From Chloroflexota bacterium (GTDB taxonomy: Bacteria > Chloroflexota > Chloroflexia > Chloroflexales > Roseiflexaceae), in NCBI GenBank assembly GCA_013388755.1, contig JACAEQ010000070.1, forward strand, positions 1 through 64,000: a stretch of 64,000 nucleotides of DNA, read 5' to 3'. Under the pieces are notes generated by a model. The model was not told the origin of the DNA, did not search any database, and saw nothing but the letters and a program-made list of their open reading frames with translations. Both the position numbers and the translations under genes were made by a program. Of the stretch, positions 25,108-34,651 are shown in pieces. Numbering within the stretch: the stretch's first letter is position 1; each line of letters starts with the position of its first letter.

Positions 25108-25602
25108 TTAACGTTTCCCCAGTTCATCGCCACGCCAGCGAATGTTACCGCGCAGCAGCAGATTGGACGCATTCAGCTTGTATGCCAGGTCACGCGCCAG
25201 GTTCCGAATAACGATGAAGCCGATATGGGGGTTGCGCTCTGCCAGTGCGTCAAACTCCGGCGCGCGCATCACGATCAGTGTCGTCGGCTCGCTGGCGACG
25301 ACCGTCGCCGTGCGCGCCGCGCCGCCAAGCAACGCCTGTTCGCCAAAACATTGCCCGGGGTAGAGCGTGTTGATCGTCGAGGGGGACGATGTACCGTCGG
25401 GCGTGCGCGTGGTGATCATGACGCGCACCGACCCTTCGTGAACCACATACAATTCTTCGCCAGCATCGCCTTCTTTGAAAATGGTGTGGCGGGCAGGCAC
25501 ACGTAAGGCTTTGCACAGGCCGGCGACCATCACCAGTTCGTCATCACGCAGGCCGGCGAAGATCTCGACTTTTCGCAGATTATCGATGACACGCGCGCTC
25601 AT
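25108..25602 (-). CDS. Cyclic-nucleotide-binding domain protein
   Basis: The 164-residue product is a stand-alone cNMP-binding beta-roll: KVEIFAGLRDDELVMVAGLC, IFKEGDAGEELYVVHEGSV and FGEQALLGGAARTATVVA, the last matching the phosphate-binding cassette (FGE...R-[TS]-A-T). No DNA-binding domain follows, so it is likely a ligand-sensing partner or a regulator of another protein. The start at 25602 has AGGAG upstream. It converges with the sortase gene across 12 bases. Confidence 0.82.
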   Translation of the reverse strand: MSARVIDNLRKVEIFAGLRDDELVMVAGLCKALRVPARHTIFKEGDAGEELYVVHEGSVRVMITTRTPDGTSSPSTINTLYPGQCFGEQALLGGAARTATVVASEPTTLIVMRAPEFDALAERNPHIGFIVIRNLARDLAYKLNASNLLLRGNIRWRGDELGKR

Positions 25603-25678
25603 CAACGGGCTCCTGGCAGGCATTCCGCCTGATAATCGGAGGTGTGACGAAATGCTTTGCGTACACGTGCCGGAAGCA

Positions 25679-25700
25679 CGCTTCCCGGAAACGCTGGTTC
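25679..25700. repeat. Dispersed CTTCCGGGAAG-type imperfect palindrome, copy b
   Basis: On the minus strand this reads GAACCAGCGTTTCCGGGAAG then CG. It differs at two of 22 positions from the copy at 62177-62198. It lies in the divergent intergenic region before the hypothetical gene at 25782. Confidence 0.55.
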
Positions 25701-25781
25701 GGCCGTTGCGTCACACCCGAGAGTCGGGTTTCGTGTACAATTAAAGTATAGCACTCCACGACATGCAAAGAGAGGGTACCT

Positions 25782-26357
25782 GTGGGTAAGCAATCACGTG
25801 CGAAGCGCGAGCGTCGCGAGCGTTCCAGTGACCTGGCAACCATTACCAGTTGCGAGGGAACCTGGCTTGAACGCGCCCCGGACGCTGAAGAAATAACCAG
25901 GATCGACGTTGCCGGCAGAATGCTGCGCGGTATGCGAATGCAGGCGCTCCAGCTCGGCGCCGACCGCGACGCCTTCAACCGGTTCAGTCTGGACATCTTT
26001 CGTGACGAGCGCTTCGCTCCATTGCACTTCAGCGACGACCTGATCGAGGCGATTCTCGATGAGATTGGCGAACCACCAGTTGTCGAGGATGAGAGCGATC
26101 CATCGTTCAGCGAATATCTGCTGCGGGCGCTCGGCGTGGTAGCCTCGGCACGTGTTCGCCGCGTGCTGGCGGAACAGGCGCGTCGCTTCCTGCCACAGTA
26201 CGTCGCCGGCGGCCAGCATAAAGAGGCGCTGGCTATCGAGCACAACTGCTATATGACGGTGATGAGCGATGCGGCGACGCCGCTGCTGGTTCAGATGCTG
26301 GTCAGTGGCCTGGCGCGCTATTATGAAACACACGAACCCGATGACGCCGTTGCATGA
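25782..26357 (+). CDS. Hypothetical protein, unknown family
   Basis: The 191-residue product starts at GTG with AGAGGG upstream and has a very basic N-terminus (MGKQSRAKRERRERS), then an acidic helical body with DVAGRMLRGMRMQALQLGAD and ARRFLPQYVAGGQHKEALAI. No signal peptide, membrane helix or known catalytic motif is visible. The basic tail could bind nucleic acid; this is speculative. The reading frame has strong third-position GC bias, supporting coding potential. It is divergent from the cNMP-binding gene. Confidence 0.6.
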   Translation: MGKQSRAKRERRERSSDLATITSCEGTWLERAPDAEEITRIDVAGRMLRGMRMQALQLGADRDAFNRFSLDIFRDERFAPLHFSDDLIEAILDEIGEPPVVEDESDPSFSEYLLRALGVVASARVRRVLAEQARRFLPQYVAGGQHKEALAIEHNCYMTVMSDAATPLLVQMLVSGLARYYETHEPDDAVA

Positions 26358-26447
26358 CACAACACACCTGTCGGAGCAGTTTCCAGCGACATGCCCGGGT
26401 GTTGGCGCAACGCCACGCGCGCCTGGATGCGCCGTGCCCACGCTGCA

Positions 26448-27092
26448 TTAGCTCGCCGGCGGCTCACCGGTGATCGCGGCGATGCGCCATCCCTCCGGCG
26501 TGTTGATCACGACCACATAGAGCTGGTTCGGGCCGCTGCTCCAGCGCGTCGGCAGGTCGGGCACCGGCACGGCATCAACGGTCACGCCATAAATCACTCG
26601 CGCCTCCGCCGTGCGCACAGAGTCGATCCGCATCAGGTTGAGCGATTGCACTGCCAGGGTCGTGCTTTCAAACATTTCGAGCGTCATCCCGGCCCGCATG
26701 TCCGGTGCCAGGAGCCGCCATGCATCCGCCGCGCGCCGCGCGCCGAAGGCGGCGAAATACTCGCGAACAACCTGTTCGGCGGCGCCGATACTGGCCGGAA
26801 GTGCCACGGCGGCCGCTGCCGCGCCGGGGTTGAGCGCCGGCACTGATTGCTGCGCATCTCCGCTGGAGACCGCTTCGGGTGTGGCTACCTGGGCGACGCT
26901 CATCCCCTCCTGGGCCGTGGTCGCTGGCTCGACCCGTGGCATATCACTGCCTGCGGCAGCCGTGAGCATCACCGACGCCGTGGCGATGGCGGGCGAGAGA
27001 ACGGTGGCCGTCGGCTGTGTCGCCATCGGCGCGGTGCGGCCACATGCTGCCAGCAACCCCACGACTCCCACGACCACGATCCAGTTGCGCAT
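26448..27092 (-). CDS. Putative lipoprotein with C-terminal NTF2/DUF4878-like region
   Basis: The 214-residue product begins MRNWIVVVGVVGLLAACG, a lipobox signal (cleavage before Cys17), followed by a long Ala/Thr/Pro/Val-rich linker to about residue 100. The C-terminal ~110 residues (AAEQVVREYFAAFGARRAAD, WRLLAPDMRAGM, GWRIAAITG) resemble secreted NTF2-like or DUF4878 domains with no enzyme motif. It is presumably anchored on the outer face of the membrane. The start at 27092 was chosen because it is the Met before the signal peptide. Function unknown. Confidence 0.7.
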   Translation of the reverse strand: MRNWIVVVGVVGLLAACGRTAPMATQPTATVLSPAIATASVMLTAAAGSDMPRVEPATTAQEGMSVAQVATPEAVSSGDAQQSVPALNPGAAAAAVALPASIGAAEQVVREYFAAFGARRAADAWRLLAPDMRAGMTLEMFESTTLAVQSLNLMRIDSVRTAEARVIYGVTVDAVPVPDLPTRWSSGPNQLYVVVINTPEGWRIAAITGEPPAS

Positions 27093-27267
27093 AACGCCCT
27101 CCTGCTCAACATCGACTCCGGTCGTTCCGCGCCTCTCTTCGCAGGTCATGATACAACAGAATCCGGCGCATACGCGAGTCGCTCACCCTGAATGGTTTCC
27201 CGGAAGCCGCAACACGGCGCCACCCGGCACACTGACACGCAGCGCACGCCATCACGCCCATCACGTG

Positions 27268-27284
27268 GAGCTTCCCGAAAGCTC
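27268..27284. repeat. Dispersed CTTCCGGGAAG-type palindrome, copy c
   Basis: GAGCTTCCCGAAAGCTC is an inverted repeat with GAGCTTCC and a partly complementary right arm. It lies between the lipoprotein gene and the ppsR gene (gap 27093-27320); no other feature was seen there. Confidence 0.45.
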
Positions 27285-27320
27285 GCTCCCGGCAGGCCCG
27301 TGCGAAACACGCACACCCTC

Positions 27321-28166
27321 TCACGCCGCACTGGCCGGTGCCCGCCGCGCGCCGTTCGCATTACGCCACCGCTCCACCAGCGCAATCACCTCGTTGGCAA
27401 TCGACTCGATCGGCCTGTTCGTCACATCAACAACGGCAAAGCCATGCTGCCGGAACAAGCGATCGGCCTGTTCAAGTTCGTCGCTCAGGGCGCCCGGGTC
27501 GGTATAGCGCGCGCCAGGCGGCATGCCCAGGCGCCGCCGGCGCCACTCGCGATGCTCGATCAGTTGCGGCAACCCGATGGTCAGCCCGATGACCCGGCCC
27601 GGATCAAGCTCATAGAGCTGATGTGGTGGGGCAATCTCGCTCACGAGAGGCAGGTTGGCAACTTTCCATCCCAGCACGGCCAGGTAGATGGAGAGCGGAG
27701 TCTTGCCGACACGCGACACGCCCACCAGCACGACATCCGCTTCGCACCACTCGCCTGGATGTGCGCCGTCATCATGCGCAAGTGTGTATTCGATCGCCGC
27801 GATCCGATCGAAATACGTTCGCAGTTGTTCACGGTACAGGCCGGGCCGCCCCAGCGGCGCCTGCCCGAGATCATCGGCAAGCCGGTCAAGCAACGTCCCG
27901 ATCAGGTCAACCTCCGGCACCCGCCATTCGCGAGCACGTTCAATCAGCTCCCGGCGCAGATCCGGCCGCACAAGCGTGTGCACAATGACCGAGCCGCTGG
28001 CGGCAGCCTGCGCCACGATACCGGCCATTTGCGCGCTTTCGCGCACCTGCGGTACCAGTTGCAGCCCCACCTTCGCGTCAGGAAATTGCGCCAGCGCCGT
28101 TCGCACCAGTTGCTCTGCGCTGAAGCCGACACCACCGGAAACAATGATGATCGATGCCGTGTTCAG
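27321..28166 (-). CDS. ppsR: Pyruvate, water dikinase regulatory protein (PSRP, DUF299 family)
   Basis: The product (about 281 residues) contains GVSRVGKTPLSIYLA, the nucleotide-binding P-loop of the bifunctional PSRP kinase/pyrophosphorylase, and ALSDELEQADRLFRQHGF and VDVTNRPIESIA, typical C-terminal blocks. The N-terminal block IIIVSGGVGFSAEQLVRTAL lies upstream of any ATG or GTG, so the likely start is CTG at 28166, five bases after the ppsA stop with GGAAGGGG upstream. GTG at 28106 is in frame but would lose the conserved first block. The protein inactivates and reactivates PEP synthase by phosphorylating its active-site Thr; the partner gene is adjacent. Confidence 0.88.
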   Translation of the reverse strand: MNTASIIIVSGGVGFSAEQLVRTALAQFPDAKVGLQLVPQVRESAQMAGIVAQAAASGSVIVHTLVRPDLRRELIERAREWRVPEVDLIGTLLDRLADDLGQAPLGRPGLYREQLRTYFDRIAAIEYTLAHDDGAHPGEWCEADVVLVGVSRVGKTPLSIYLAVLGWKVANLPLVSEIAPPHQLYELDPGRVIGLTIGLPQLIEHREWRRRRLGMPPGARYTDPGALSDELEQADRLFRQHGFAVVDVTNRPIESIANEVIALVERWRNANGARRAPASAA

Positions 28167-28170
28167 CGTC

Positions 28171-30558
28171 TTACCCCTTCCGTTCTACGTCGTGGACGCG
28201 CAGCCGCGTGCGCACGACAGCATCAGGTGACAGACTGATGGAGTCGATCCCTTCCGACACCAGGAATGCGGCAAAATCCGGGTAATCCGACGGCGCCTGG
28301 CCACAGATGCCAACCTTGCGCCCGTAGCGGTGCGCGGTGGCGATCAGTTCGGCGCACGAGCGTTTCACCGCCCGGATGCGCTCATCGAACAGCGGCGCCA
28401 CCCGCTCTGAGTCGCGGTCTACCCCCAGCGTCAACTGTGTCAGGTCATTCGAACCGATCGAGAAGCCGTCAAAGACCTCGGCAAACTCCTCCGCCATCAG
28501 AATGTTGGACGGGATCTCGGCCATCACATAGACTTCGAGACCATCCTTGCCGCGCTCCAGCCCACCCTCGCGCATCACCTCCAGCACGCGCCGCCCCTCT
28601 TCCGGCGTGCGGCAGAAGGGCACCATCACGATCAGGTTCTTCAGGCCGAAGGTCTCGCGTACCCGGCGAATGGCCGCGACTTCCAGCATGAAGCCTTCCT
28701 TGTAGTCGGGATGGTAGTAGCGACTGGCGCCGCGCCATCCAAGCATGGGGTTTTCCTCGCCGGGTTCGAACAGCGTACCGCCGAGCAGGTGTGCATACTC
28801 ATTGGTCTTGAAATCGGACAACCGCAGAATAACCGGCCGGGGCCAGAAGGCTGCCGCGATCGTACCAATCCCGCGCGCCAGCACATCAACGAAATACTCA
28901 GTCTTGTCGGCATATCCGCGGGTCAGCGCATCTACCTCGCGTTTGATCGATTCGGGCAACTGATCGTAGCGCGTCAGCGCCAGCGGGTGAATGCGCACCC
29001 AGCTGGCGAAAATGAACTCCATGCGCGCCAGGCCAACACCGTCGCTCGGGATCTGCGCCAGTTTCATCGCCTGTTCCGGGTTGCCGACATTCATCATGAT
29101 CTGCGTGCGCGTCGGCGGGAGTGCCGCCGGGTCCACCTCCTCAACGGTATGCGCCAGCGCACCCGCATACAGGTAGCCGACCTCGCCTTCGGCGCAGGAG
29201 ACGGTCACCGGCGCACCATTCGTCACGGCGCGCATCGCACCGCTGGCGCCGACGATCGCCGGAATACCCAGTTCGCGTGCCACGATGGCCGCATGTGAGG
29301 TGCGCCCGCCACGCTCGGTAACGATCGCGCCGGCCAGCTTCATAATCGGTTCCCAATCGGGGTTGGTGATCTCGGTCACCAGCACTTCCCGCGGCTGGAA
29401 CTCGGCCATCTGTTGTGGGCTGCGAATGACATGTGCCGCGCCGACGGCGACAGCGTCACCGACGGCCAGCCCCTGGGCCAGCAGCGGGCCGCGCTCGGTA
29501 AGCTGGTAGAGTCGCAGTGTTGCGCCACGTTTCTGGGCATGGACAGTTTCAGGACGCGCCTGCACAATGAATACCTCGCCGGTGCGGCTATCCTTCGCCC
29601 ACTCAATATCCATCGGCGTCGCGACGCCACGCTTCGCACTGTAGTGATCTTCGATCGCCAGGCTCCAGCGCGCAAGCTGCAGAACATCATCATCATCGAG
29701 CGAGAACCGCGCCCGATCGGCCGGCAGCACCGTGATATTCTTCAGCCGGTGATCATTGCGGTCGTAGATCAACTTGAGTTCTTTCGCGCCGCACTGCTTC
29801 CAGATAATCGGGCGGTAACCCTGGCGAAGCGTCGGCTTGTGCACATAAAACTCGTCGGGGGCGACGCGCCCCTGGACGATATTCTCGCCAAGCCCCCAGA
29901 TCGACGTGATGAACACCACATCGCGGAAGCCAGTCTCGGTATCGAGGGTGAAGATCACGCCCGAACTGGCATCGTCAGCGTAGACCATGCGTTGCACGCC
30001 GATCGATAGTGCAACTTTGAAATGATCGAAACCCATATCCTCACGGTAGCTGATGGCGCGCGCCGTAAACAGGCTCGCCAGCGACTTCTTGATCGATTCG
30101 AGCAACTCGGCCTCGCCATGAACGTGCAGGTATGTTTCCTGCTGCCCGGCGAAACTGGCCGTTGGCAGATCCTCCGCCGTCGCCGACGAACGCACCGCTA
30201 CTTCCAGATCCTCGACTCCGCTCCGCCGCGAGAGTTCAGCGTATGCGGTGACGATGTCACTCGCCAGCTCGGCAGGATACTCACCCTTGAGGATCAGGTT
30301 GCGGATGTGGCGCGCGCGCCGCGTGAGATCCTGGACATCGCCACGATCCCAGCCCGCCAGCAGATCGCGGATTGGCGCCTCAAGCCTGTTATGCGCGAGA
30401 AACAGGCGATAGGCATCGGCTGTGACAGCATACCCGTCGGGCACCTGCACACCGAGCGCCGCCAGTTCACGCCGCATTTCGCCAAGCGACGCATTCTTCC
30501 CACCAACAAGCGGCACATCATTGATGCCGATATCATTGAACCAGCGCACCCATCGCAT
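28171..30558 (-). CDS. ppsA: Phosphoenolpyruvate synthase (pyruvate, water dikinase)
   Basis: The 795-residue product is full length. The N-terminal ATP-grasp domain starts NDVPLVGGKNASLGEM and includes VRSSATAEDLPTASFAGQQE. The central phosphohistidine domain has GGRTSHAAIVARELGIPAIV (His and adjacent Thr as the PSRP target). The C-terminal PEP-binding TIM barrel ends with VGICGQAPSDYP, including the catalytic Cys, and FLVSEGIDSISLSPDAV. It converts pyruvate, ATP and water to PEP, AMP and phosphate for gluconeogenesis. The ppsR regulator follows immediately, so activity is probably controlled by reversible phosphorylation. Confidence 0.96.
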   Translation of the reverse strand: MRWVRWFNDIGINDVPLVGGKNASLGEMRRELAALGVQVPDGYAVTADAYRLFLAHNRLEAPIRDLLAGWDRGDVQDLTRRARHIRNLILKGEYPAELASDIVTAYAELSRRSGVEDLEVAVRSSATAEDLPTASFAGQQETYLHVHGEAELLESIKKSLASLFTARAISYREDMGFDHFKVALSIGVQRMVYADDASSGVIFTLDTETGFRDVVFITSIWGLGENIVQGRVAPDEFYVHKPTLRQGYRPIIWKQCGAKELKLIYDRNDHRLKNITVLPADRARFSLDDDDVLQLARWSLAIEDHYSAKRGVATPMDIEWAKDSRTGEVFIVQARPETVHAQKRGATLRLYQLTERGPLLAQGLAVGDAVAVGAAHVIRSPQQMAEFQPREVLVTEITNPDWEPIMKLAGAIVTERGGRTSHAAIVARELGIPAIVGASGAMRAVTNGAPVTVSCAEGEVGYLYAGALAHTVEEVDPAALPPTRTQIMMNVGNPEQAMKLAQIPSDGVGLARMEFIFASWVRIHPLALTRYDQLPESIKREVDALTRGYADKTEYFVDVLARGIGTIAAAFWPRPVILRLSDFKTNEYAHLLGGTLFEPGEENPMLGWRGASRYYHPDYKEGFMLEVAAIRRVRETFGLKNLIVMVPFCRTPEEGRRVLEVMREGGLERGKDGLEVYVMAEIPSNILMAEEFAEVFDGFSIGSNDLTQLTLGVDRDSERVAPLFDERIRAVKRSCAELIATAHRYGRKVGICGQAPSDYPDFAAFLVSEGIDSISLSPDAVVRTRLRVHDVERKG

Positions 30559-30576
30559 GACGCTCCTCCCTTCCCG

Positions 30577-31443
30577 TCACTGGCCGTAGCGCCACCGGTA
30601 GTAGTGCTGGCCGACATTGCCCATCTCAACACGGAATGCCGGTGGGTTCGCCGGGTTGTAGGTCAACACGCGCCGCTCGAACACCTGGAACAGGATTGGC
30701 CGTTCGACACCGCCAACCCTGACCTTCACCCAGTAGGCGCCCGAAACCGGCAGACCAAACACAAAGAGCGGGTCATAAACCTGGGCCATGACATAGCGCC
30801 CGTTCTCATACACCAGGCCGCGCTGGTACATGAAGTCGAGGAAGGCACGCGCCACACCGTGGTTATTGTCGCCGCGCAGCAGCATTGTCGCCGGGTCATT
30901 GATATAGTCGTTGAAACCGGTTATCGTCCCATCCGGGTTGATGAACCCGGTGGCCGGGCGATTCAGATCGTTCGGGTTGACCGCGCCAGGGTTCTGGTAG
31001 AAGCGCAACAGGTCGGCATAGGTGGGGAACTGGTCCGGGTCGCCGATGGCGCTGACCTTCGCCGGTGTGCGCCACTCGAACAGATTGTAGCCCACCTGCA
31101 TCCGGCCGGTCATCAACTCGATCGGCAGCAGACCATTGGTGACATACCAGGTCGCAAACGGGTCGCCCGTCGGGTCGTTGATCTCCATCCGGCTCTTGTC
31201 GAAGTATTGCACCACGCGCATCCCTTCGACACCTTCCAGCAGCGGCTCACGTAGCGGCGGCGTGTTCGGCGCAGGCCCCCACGTCCACGATCGCCCGCTG
31301 ATCTGTTCGGCGACCGCGCGATCCTGGCGATTCCAGACTCGCTGGAACGCCTCGTTACCGAACGCCGGCGCCGCGGCCGCGGGCATCGCCGCGGCCAGCA
31401 TCGTCACAAGAGAGAGAAGCAGGAGAGGTACCGTTCGTCGCAT
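30577..31443 (-). CDS. Secreted protein with VQYF-type module
   Basis: The 288-residue product has a signal peptide (MRRTVPLLLLSLVTMLAAAM then PAAAA). The mature part starts FGNEAFQRVWNRQDRAVAEQ, then SWTWGPAPNTPP and MRVVQYFDKSRMEI, a module that resembles the VQYFER modules of the secreted proteins at 53.4-56.1 kb. The C-terminal FRVEMGNVGQHYYRWRYGQ also looks like a recurring surface-protein ending in this lineage. No catalytic motif was found. It precedes ppsA by 18 bases on the same strand, but a functional link is doubtful. Confidence 0.7.
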   Translation of the reverse strand: MRRTVPLLLLSLVTMLAAAMPAAAAPAFGNEAFQRVWNRQDRAVAEQISGRSWTWGPAPNTPPLREPLLEGVEGMRVVQYFDKSRMEINDPTGDPFATWYVTNGLLPIELMTGRMQVGYNLFEWRTPAKVSAIGDPDQFPTYADLLRFYQNPGAVNPNDLNRPATGFINPDGTITGFNDYINDPATMLLRGDNNHGVARAFLDFMYQRGLVYENGRYVMAQVYDPLFVFGLPVSGAYWVKVRVGGVERPILFQVFERRVLTYNPANPPAFRVEMGNVGQHYYRWRYGQ

Positions 31444-31545
31444 CGTCGTGCCTTTCTGCGCATCATCGCGCCCGGCGCCGGTCGACGAACCTGTGAGGAT
31501 GGATCGAACACGCGGCAGACCCTGTCGGGCCGGCGCCGCTATCCC

Positions 31546-31578
31546 GGGAACGCCGGCACACGGTGCACCGGCGTTCCC
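31546..31578. terminator. Strong hairpin in the 674-base gap 31444-32117
   Basis: GGGAACGCCGG (31546-31556) pairs with CCGGCGTTCCC (31568-31578), an 11-bp perfect stem without a T-run. It may be an RNA structure in the 5' region of the minus-strand secreted-protein gene or a transcription barrier. The rest of the gap has a second stem, CCTCGCGG/CCGCGAGG (around 31808-31834), and the upstream region of the plus-strand sugar importer, but no supported gene. Confidence 0.4.
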
Positions 31579-32117
31579 TCATCTCACCAGTATAGATCAC
31601 CATCTGCGGTTCGCGAGAAAACATACCGCTACACCAGGGAAACAGAACCATCCCCACAACGCCCCGCATGTGCTCGCAATGATTTCGTTATGTGGCTGTA
31701 TACAATGCGGAGAACGATGGTGAAGGGTGGCTCGCGAGCCGCCACCGAATCATCTTGTTCCTGATTTGCTGCTCAATCACCGGCATCACCAGGCGAAACC
31801 AGCGGCCTCGCGGGCCCACAACGGTCCGCGAGGTCTCCTATTCTGCCCTGTGGCGCATGTTTCCCCGTATGTTGCCGTTCCTTTTCGCCGTACACCGCGT
31901 ACCTGTGATAACGTAGAAAGCCTGAGAGGGCAATTCCTGCGTCACGCTCCAGTGCGTCCCTGTTCGCGCATCTGCTGTCTCGGCCTACTGCCGTCCACGG
32001 TTCAGTGTGCGGCAGCGGCCTGGTTGTCGGTTGCAATCATCTGAAGGAGGTATGTACCGATCGCGTAAGAACGTAGCCTATCGCTCTGACAACGATGTCG
32101 TGTGAAGGAGGCTCACA

Positions 32118-33413
32118 ATGCGACACCGCAATGGATGGACACTCTTCTCACTGCTCGCGCTCGTCGCACTGATTCTCGCGGCCTGCGGCGCGCAACCCCC
32201 GAGCGGCGCGCAACCCACACAGCCTGCGGCTGCACCCACGGCAGGCGGCAAGCTCGAGATGTTCTCCTGGTGGACCGCCGGCGGCGAGGCAGATGGCCTC
32301 AATGCCATGTACGACCTCTACAAACAAGCAAATCCGGGTGTCGAGGTAATTAACGCCACCGTGGCCGGCGGCGCGGGCACGAACGCCAAGGCCGTGCTCT
32401 CGACACGCCTGACCGGCGGCGACCCGCCCGACTCGTTCCAGCTCCATGCCGGCCTGGAAGTCGAGAAATACGAACCGCAGAAATACCTCCAGCCGCTGGA
32501 TGACCTGTATGCCGCCGAAGGTCTCGAGACTGTCTTCCCCAGGGATCTGCTCACCCTGCTGAAGTACCAGGATCATTACTGGGGCGTGCCGGTCAACATC
32601 CACCGCGCCAACGTCATGTGGTACAACAAGCAGATCTTTGCTGACAACAACCTGACCCCGCCGACGACCTGGGAGGAGTTCTACGCAGTCGGCGATGCGC
32701 TGAAAGCCAGAGGCATCGTTCCGCTGGTCATCGGGACCAAGGAAGGCTGGGAGGCCGGCCATACCTTCGAGACAATCCTGATCTCGACGCTCGGCGCGGA
32801 TGGGTATCGCGGCTTGTGGACCGGCCAGACCCGGTGGACCGATCCAAAGGTCACGCAAGCGCTCGAAACCTTCAAGAAAGTCATGACATATGCCAACACC
32901 GACTATGCCGCGCTGACATGGAGCGACGCGGCGCAGTACCTGGTGGACGGCAAGGGCGCGATGCATATCATGGGCGACTGGACCGACGGCTGGTTCACCT
33001 CGAAGGGATATACCGGCTACGGCTGGGCGCCGGTGCCGGGAACCAGGGGTGTGTTCGATGCGCTCTCCGATAGCTTCGCCGCCGCAAAAGGCGCACCCGA
33101 CCAGGCAAACCTGATGGCATGGCTGAAACTGGCCGCATCAAAGGAGGGACAGGAGGCATTTAACCCAAAGAAAGGCTCTATCTGCGCCCGCACCGACTGC
33201 GATCCGGCGCTGTTCAACCCATACCTGCAGTCGGCGATGAAGGACTGGTCAACCGATGCGATCGTTCCGAGCGTCGCCCATGGCGCGGCAGCCGTCGAGA
33301 AGTGGGCCACGGTCTACAAGGACATTCTGAATACCTTCGCGACCACCGGCGACGTGGCGGCGGCCCAGCAAGCACTGCAGCAGGCGTGTGTCGATAACGG
33401 CGTGTGCAAGTAG
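32118..33413 (+). CDS. Carbohydrate ABC transporter substrate-binding lipoprotein
   Basis: The 431-residue product starts with a lipoprotein signal ending LALVALILAAC (Cys about residue 22). The mature region has LEMFSWWTAGGEADGLNAMY, VINATVAGGAGTNAKAVLST and FPRDLLTLLKYQDHYWGVPV, the pattern of SBP_bac_1 sugar-binding proteins, ending with two Cys-containing segments (SICARTDCDPALF and QQACVDNGVCK). GAAGGAGG precedes the start. It opens a plus-strand importer operon with two permeases; the sugar is unknown, and no ATPase gene is present. Confidence 0.92.
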   Translation: MRHRNGWTLFSLLALVALILAACGAQPPSGAQPTQPAAAPTAGGKLEMFSWWTAGGEADGLNAMYDLYKQANPGVEVINATVAGGAGTNAKAVLSTRLTGGDPPDSFQLHAGLEVEKYEPQKYLQPLDDLYAAEGLETVFPRDLLTLLKYQDHYWGVPVNIHRANVMWYNKQIFADNNLTPPTTWEEFYAVGDALKARGIVPLVIGTKEGWEAGHTFETILISTLGADGYRGLWTGQTRWTDPKVTQALETFKKVMTYANTDYAALTWSDAAQYLVDGKGAMHIMGDWTDGWFTSKGYTGYGWAPVPGTRGVFDALSDSFAAAKGAPDQANLMAWLKLAASKEGQEAFNPKKGSICARTDCDPALFNPYLQSAMKDWSTDAIVPSVAHGAAAVEKWATVYKDILNTFATTGDVAAAQQALQQACVDNGVCK

Positions 33414-33607
33414 CACAACGCATCTGGTACAGGGGCCTGAAGATCCGTAGGGAGTTCCGGGAGCGCGGGCGGCCCGCCTGCTCAGACTGGATGCAGGCAA
33501 GCTGCCCGCGTTCCCGGACCGCAACTTCCTGCGGCCTTCCACAACGCAGTACTGGCAAGGGCCGCCTGCGCGCTGCCCTGACGACGAGACTTCCACGAGG
33601 AAGCGCA

Positions 33608-34651
33608 ATGCAGCAGGTCAAGGCATCCACTGCCGCGGCGGCATCGCGCCCGGCCACGCAATGGCTACGCAAGAACCGCGATCGCCTGATCGCCATTGGC
33701 TTGATCAGCCCGTCGGTGATTGCGATTGCGGTATTCGTCTACGGTTTCATCGGATTCACGGCGTTTTCGTCTCTGACACGCTGGGATTCGCTGACCCCTG
33801 ACTTTACGCTGGTCGGGCTGCGTAACTATACCCGCCTGTTCACCATCGACCGTTTTCTCAGCGACCTGCGCAATACCGTGACCTTCACGGCGCTGTTTCT
33901 GGCCGCATGCCTCGCGATCGGCCTGGGGCTTGCCATTCTGCTCGACCAGGGGGTCAAGGGCGAGGCAATCTTCCGCACGATCTTCCTCTTTCCGATGGCG
34001 ATCTCGTACATCGTCACCGGTGTCGTCTGGCGCTGGTTGCTGAATCCCGGTACGATCCAGACTGGCAGTTCGGGCATCAATCTGCTGTTTGAACGCCTCG
34101 GGCTGGGGTTTCTGAAATCACCCTGGTTTACCGACCCGACGATCATCCACATTCCGCCGGACTCGTGGCCAGGCGCGTGGCTCGTCCAGAACGGGTTCGG
34201 CGTTCTGGCCAGCCCGCGCGTCGGCATCTCGGTGGCGATGATTTCCGTTGTGCTCGCCGCAACCTGGCAGATGTCGGGGTATACCATGGCGCTCTACCTG
34301 GCCGGGTTGCGCGGCGTTCCCGACGAATTGCGCGAGGCTGCACGCGTTGACGGCGCAACGGAGCTCCAGGTCTACCGGTATGTCGTGCTGCCGATTCTGC
34401 GGCCAATTACCCTGAGCGCCGTGATCATTCTTGGCCATATCTCGCTGAAAATCTTCGACCTGGTGGTGTCAATGACCGGGCCGGGGCCGGCATTTGCAAC
34501 CGATGTGCCGGCATTCTTCATGTTCGACACGACGTTCCGCGGCAATAATTTCGCCCAGGGCGCCGCGATCGCCACCATGCTGCTTTTCACGGTCGCCCTG
34601 TTGATCGTGCCCTACCTCGTCTATACGACGCGAACCGAGGCCGAACTATGA
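33608..34651 (+). CDS. Carbohydrate ABC transporter permease, MalF type
   Basis: The 347-residue product starts [18 protein letters not shown] with a basic stretch before the first helix ([19 protein letters not shown]). Several helices follow, and the EAA loop [20 protein letters not shown] sits near residue 250. GAGGAAG lies upstream of the start at 33608; upstream in-frame codons lack family similarity. It is 194 bases after the binding protein and overlaps the next permease by four bases. Confidence 0.92.
   Translation: MQQVKASTAAAASRPATQWLRKNRDRLIAIGLISPSVIAIAVFVYGFIGFTAFSSLTRWDSLTPDFTLVGLRNYTRLFTIDRFLSDLRNTVTFTALFLAACLAIGLGLAILLDQGVKGEAIFRTIFLFPMAISYIVTGVVWRWLLNPGTIQTGSSGINLLFERLGLGFLKSPWFTDPTIIHIPPDSWPGAWLVQNGFGVLASPRVGISVAMISVVLAATWQMSGYTMALYLAGLRGVPDELREAARVDGATELQVYRYVVLPILRPITLSAVIILGHISLKIFDLVVSMTGPGPAFATDVPAFFMFDTTFRGNNFAQGAAIATMLLFTVALLIVPYLVYTTRTEAEL

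Noticed and set aside
30022-31254. A 410-codon plus-strand frame across ppsA and the secreted protein gene
   Set aside because: It crosses two well-supported minus-strand genes and shows no family pattern.
32052-32105. A 17-codon leader-peptide-like frame before the sugar-binding protein gene
   Set aside because: Its AAGGAGG is only one base from the ATG, too close for efficient initiation, and there is no attenuator-like structure or run of regulatory codons.
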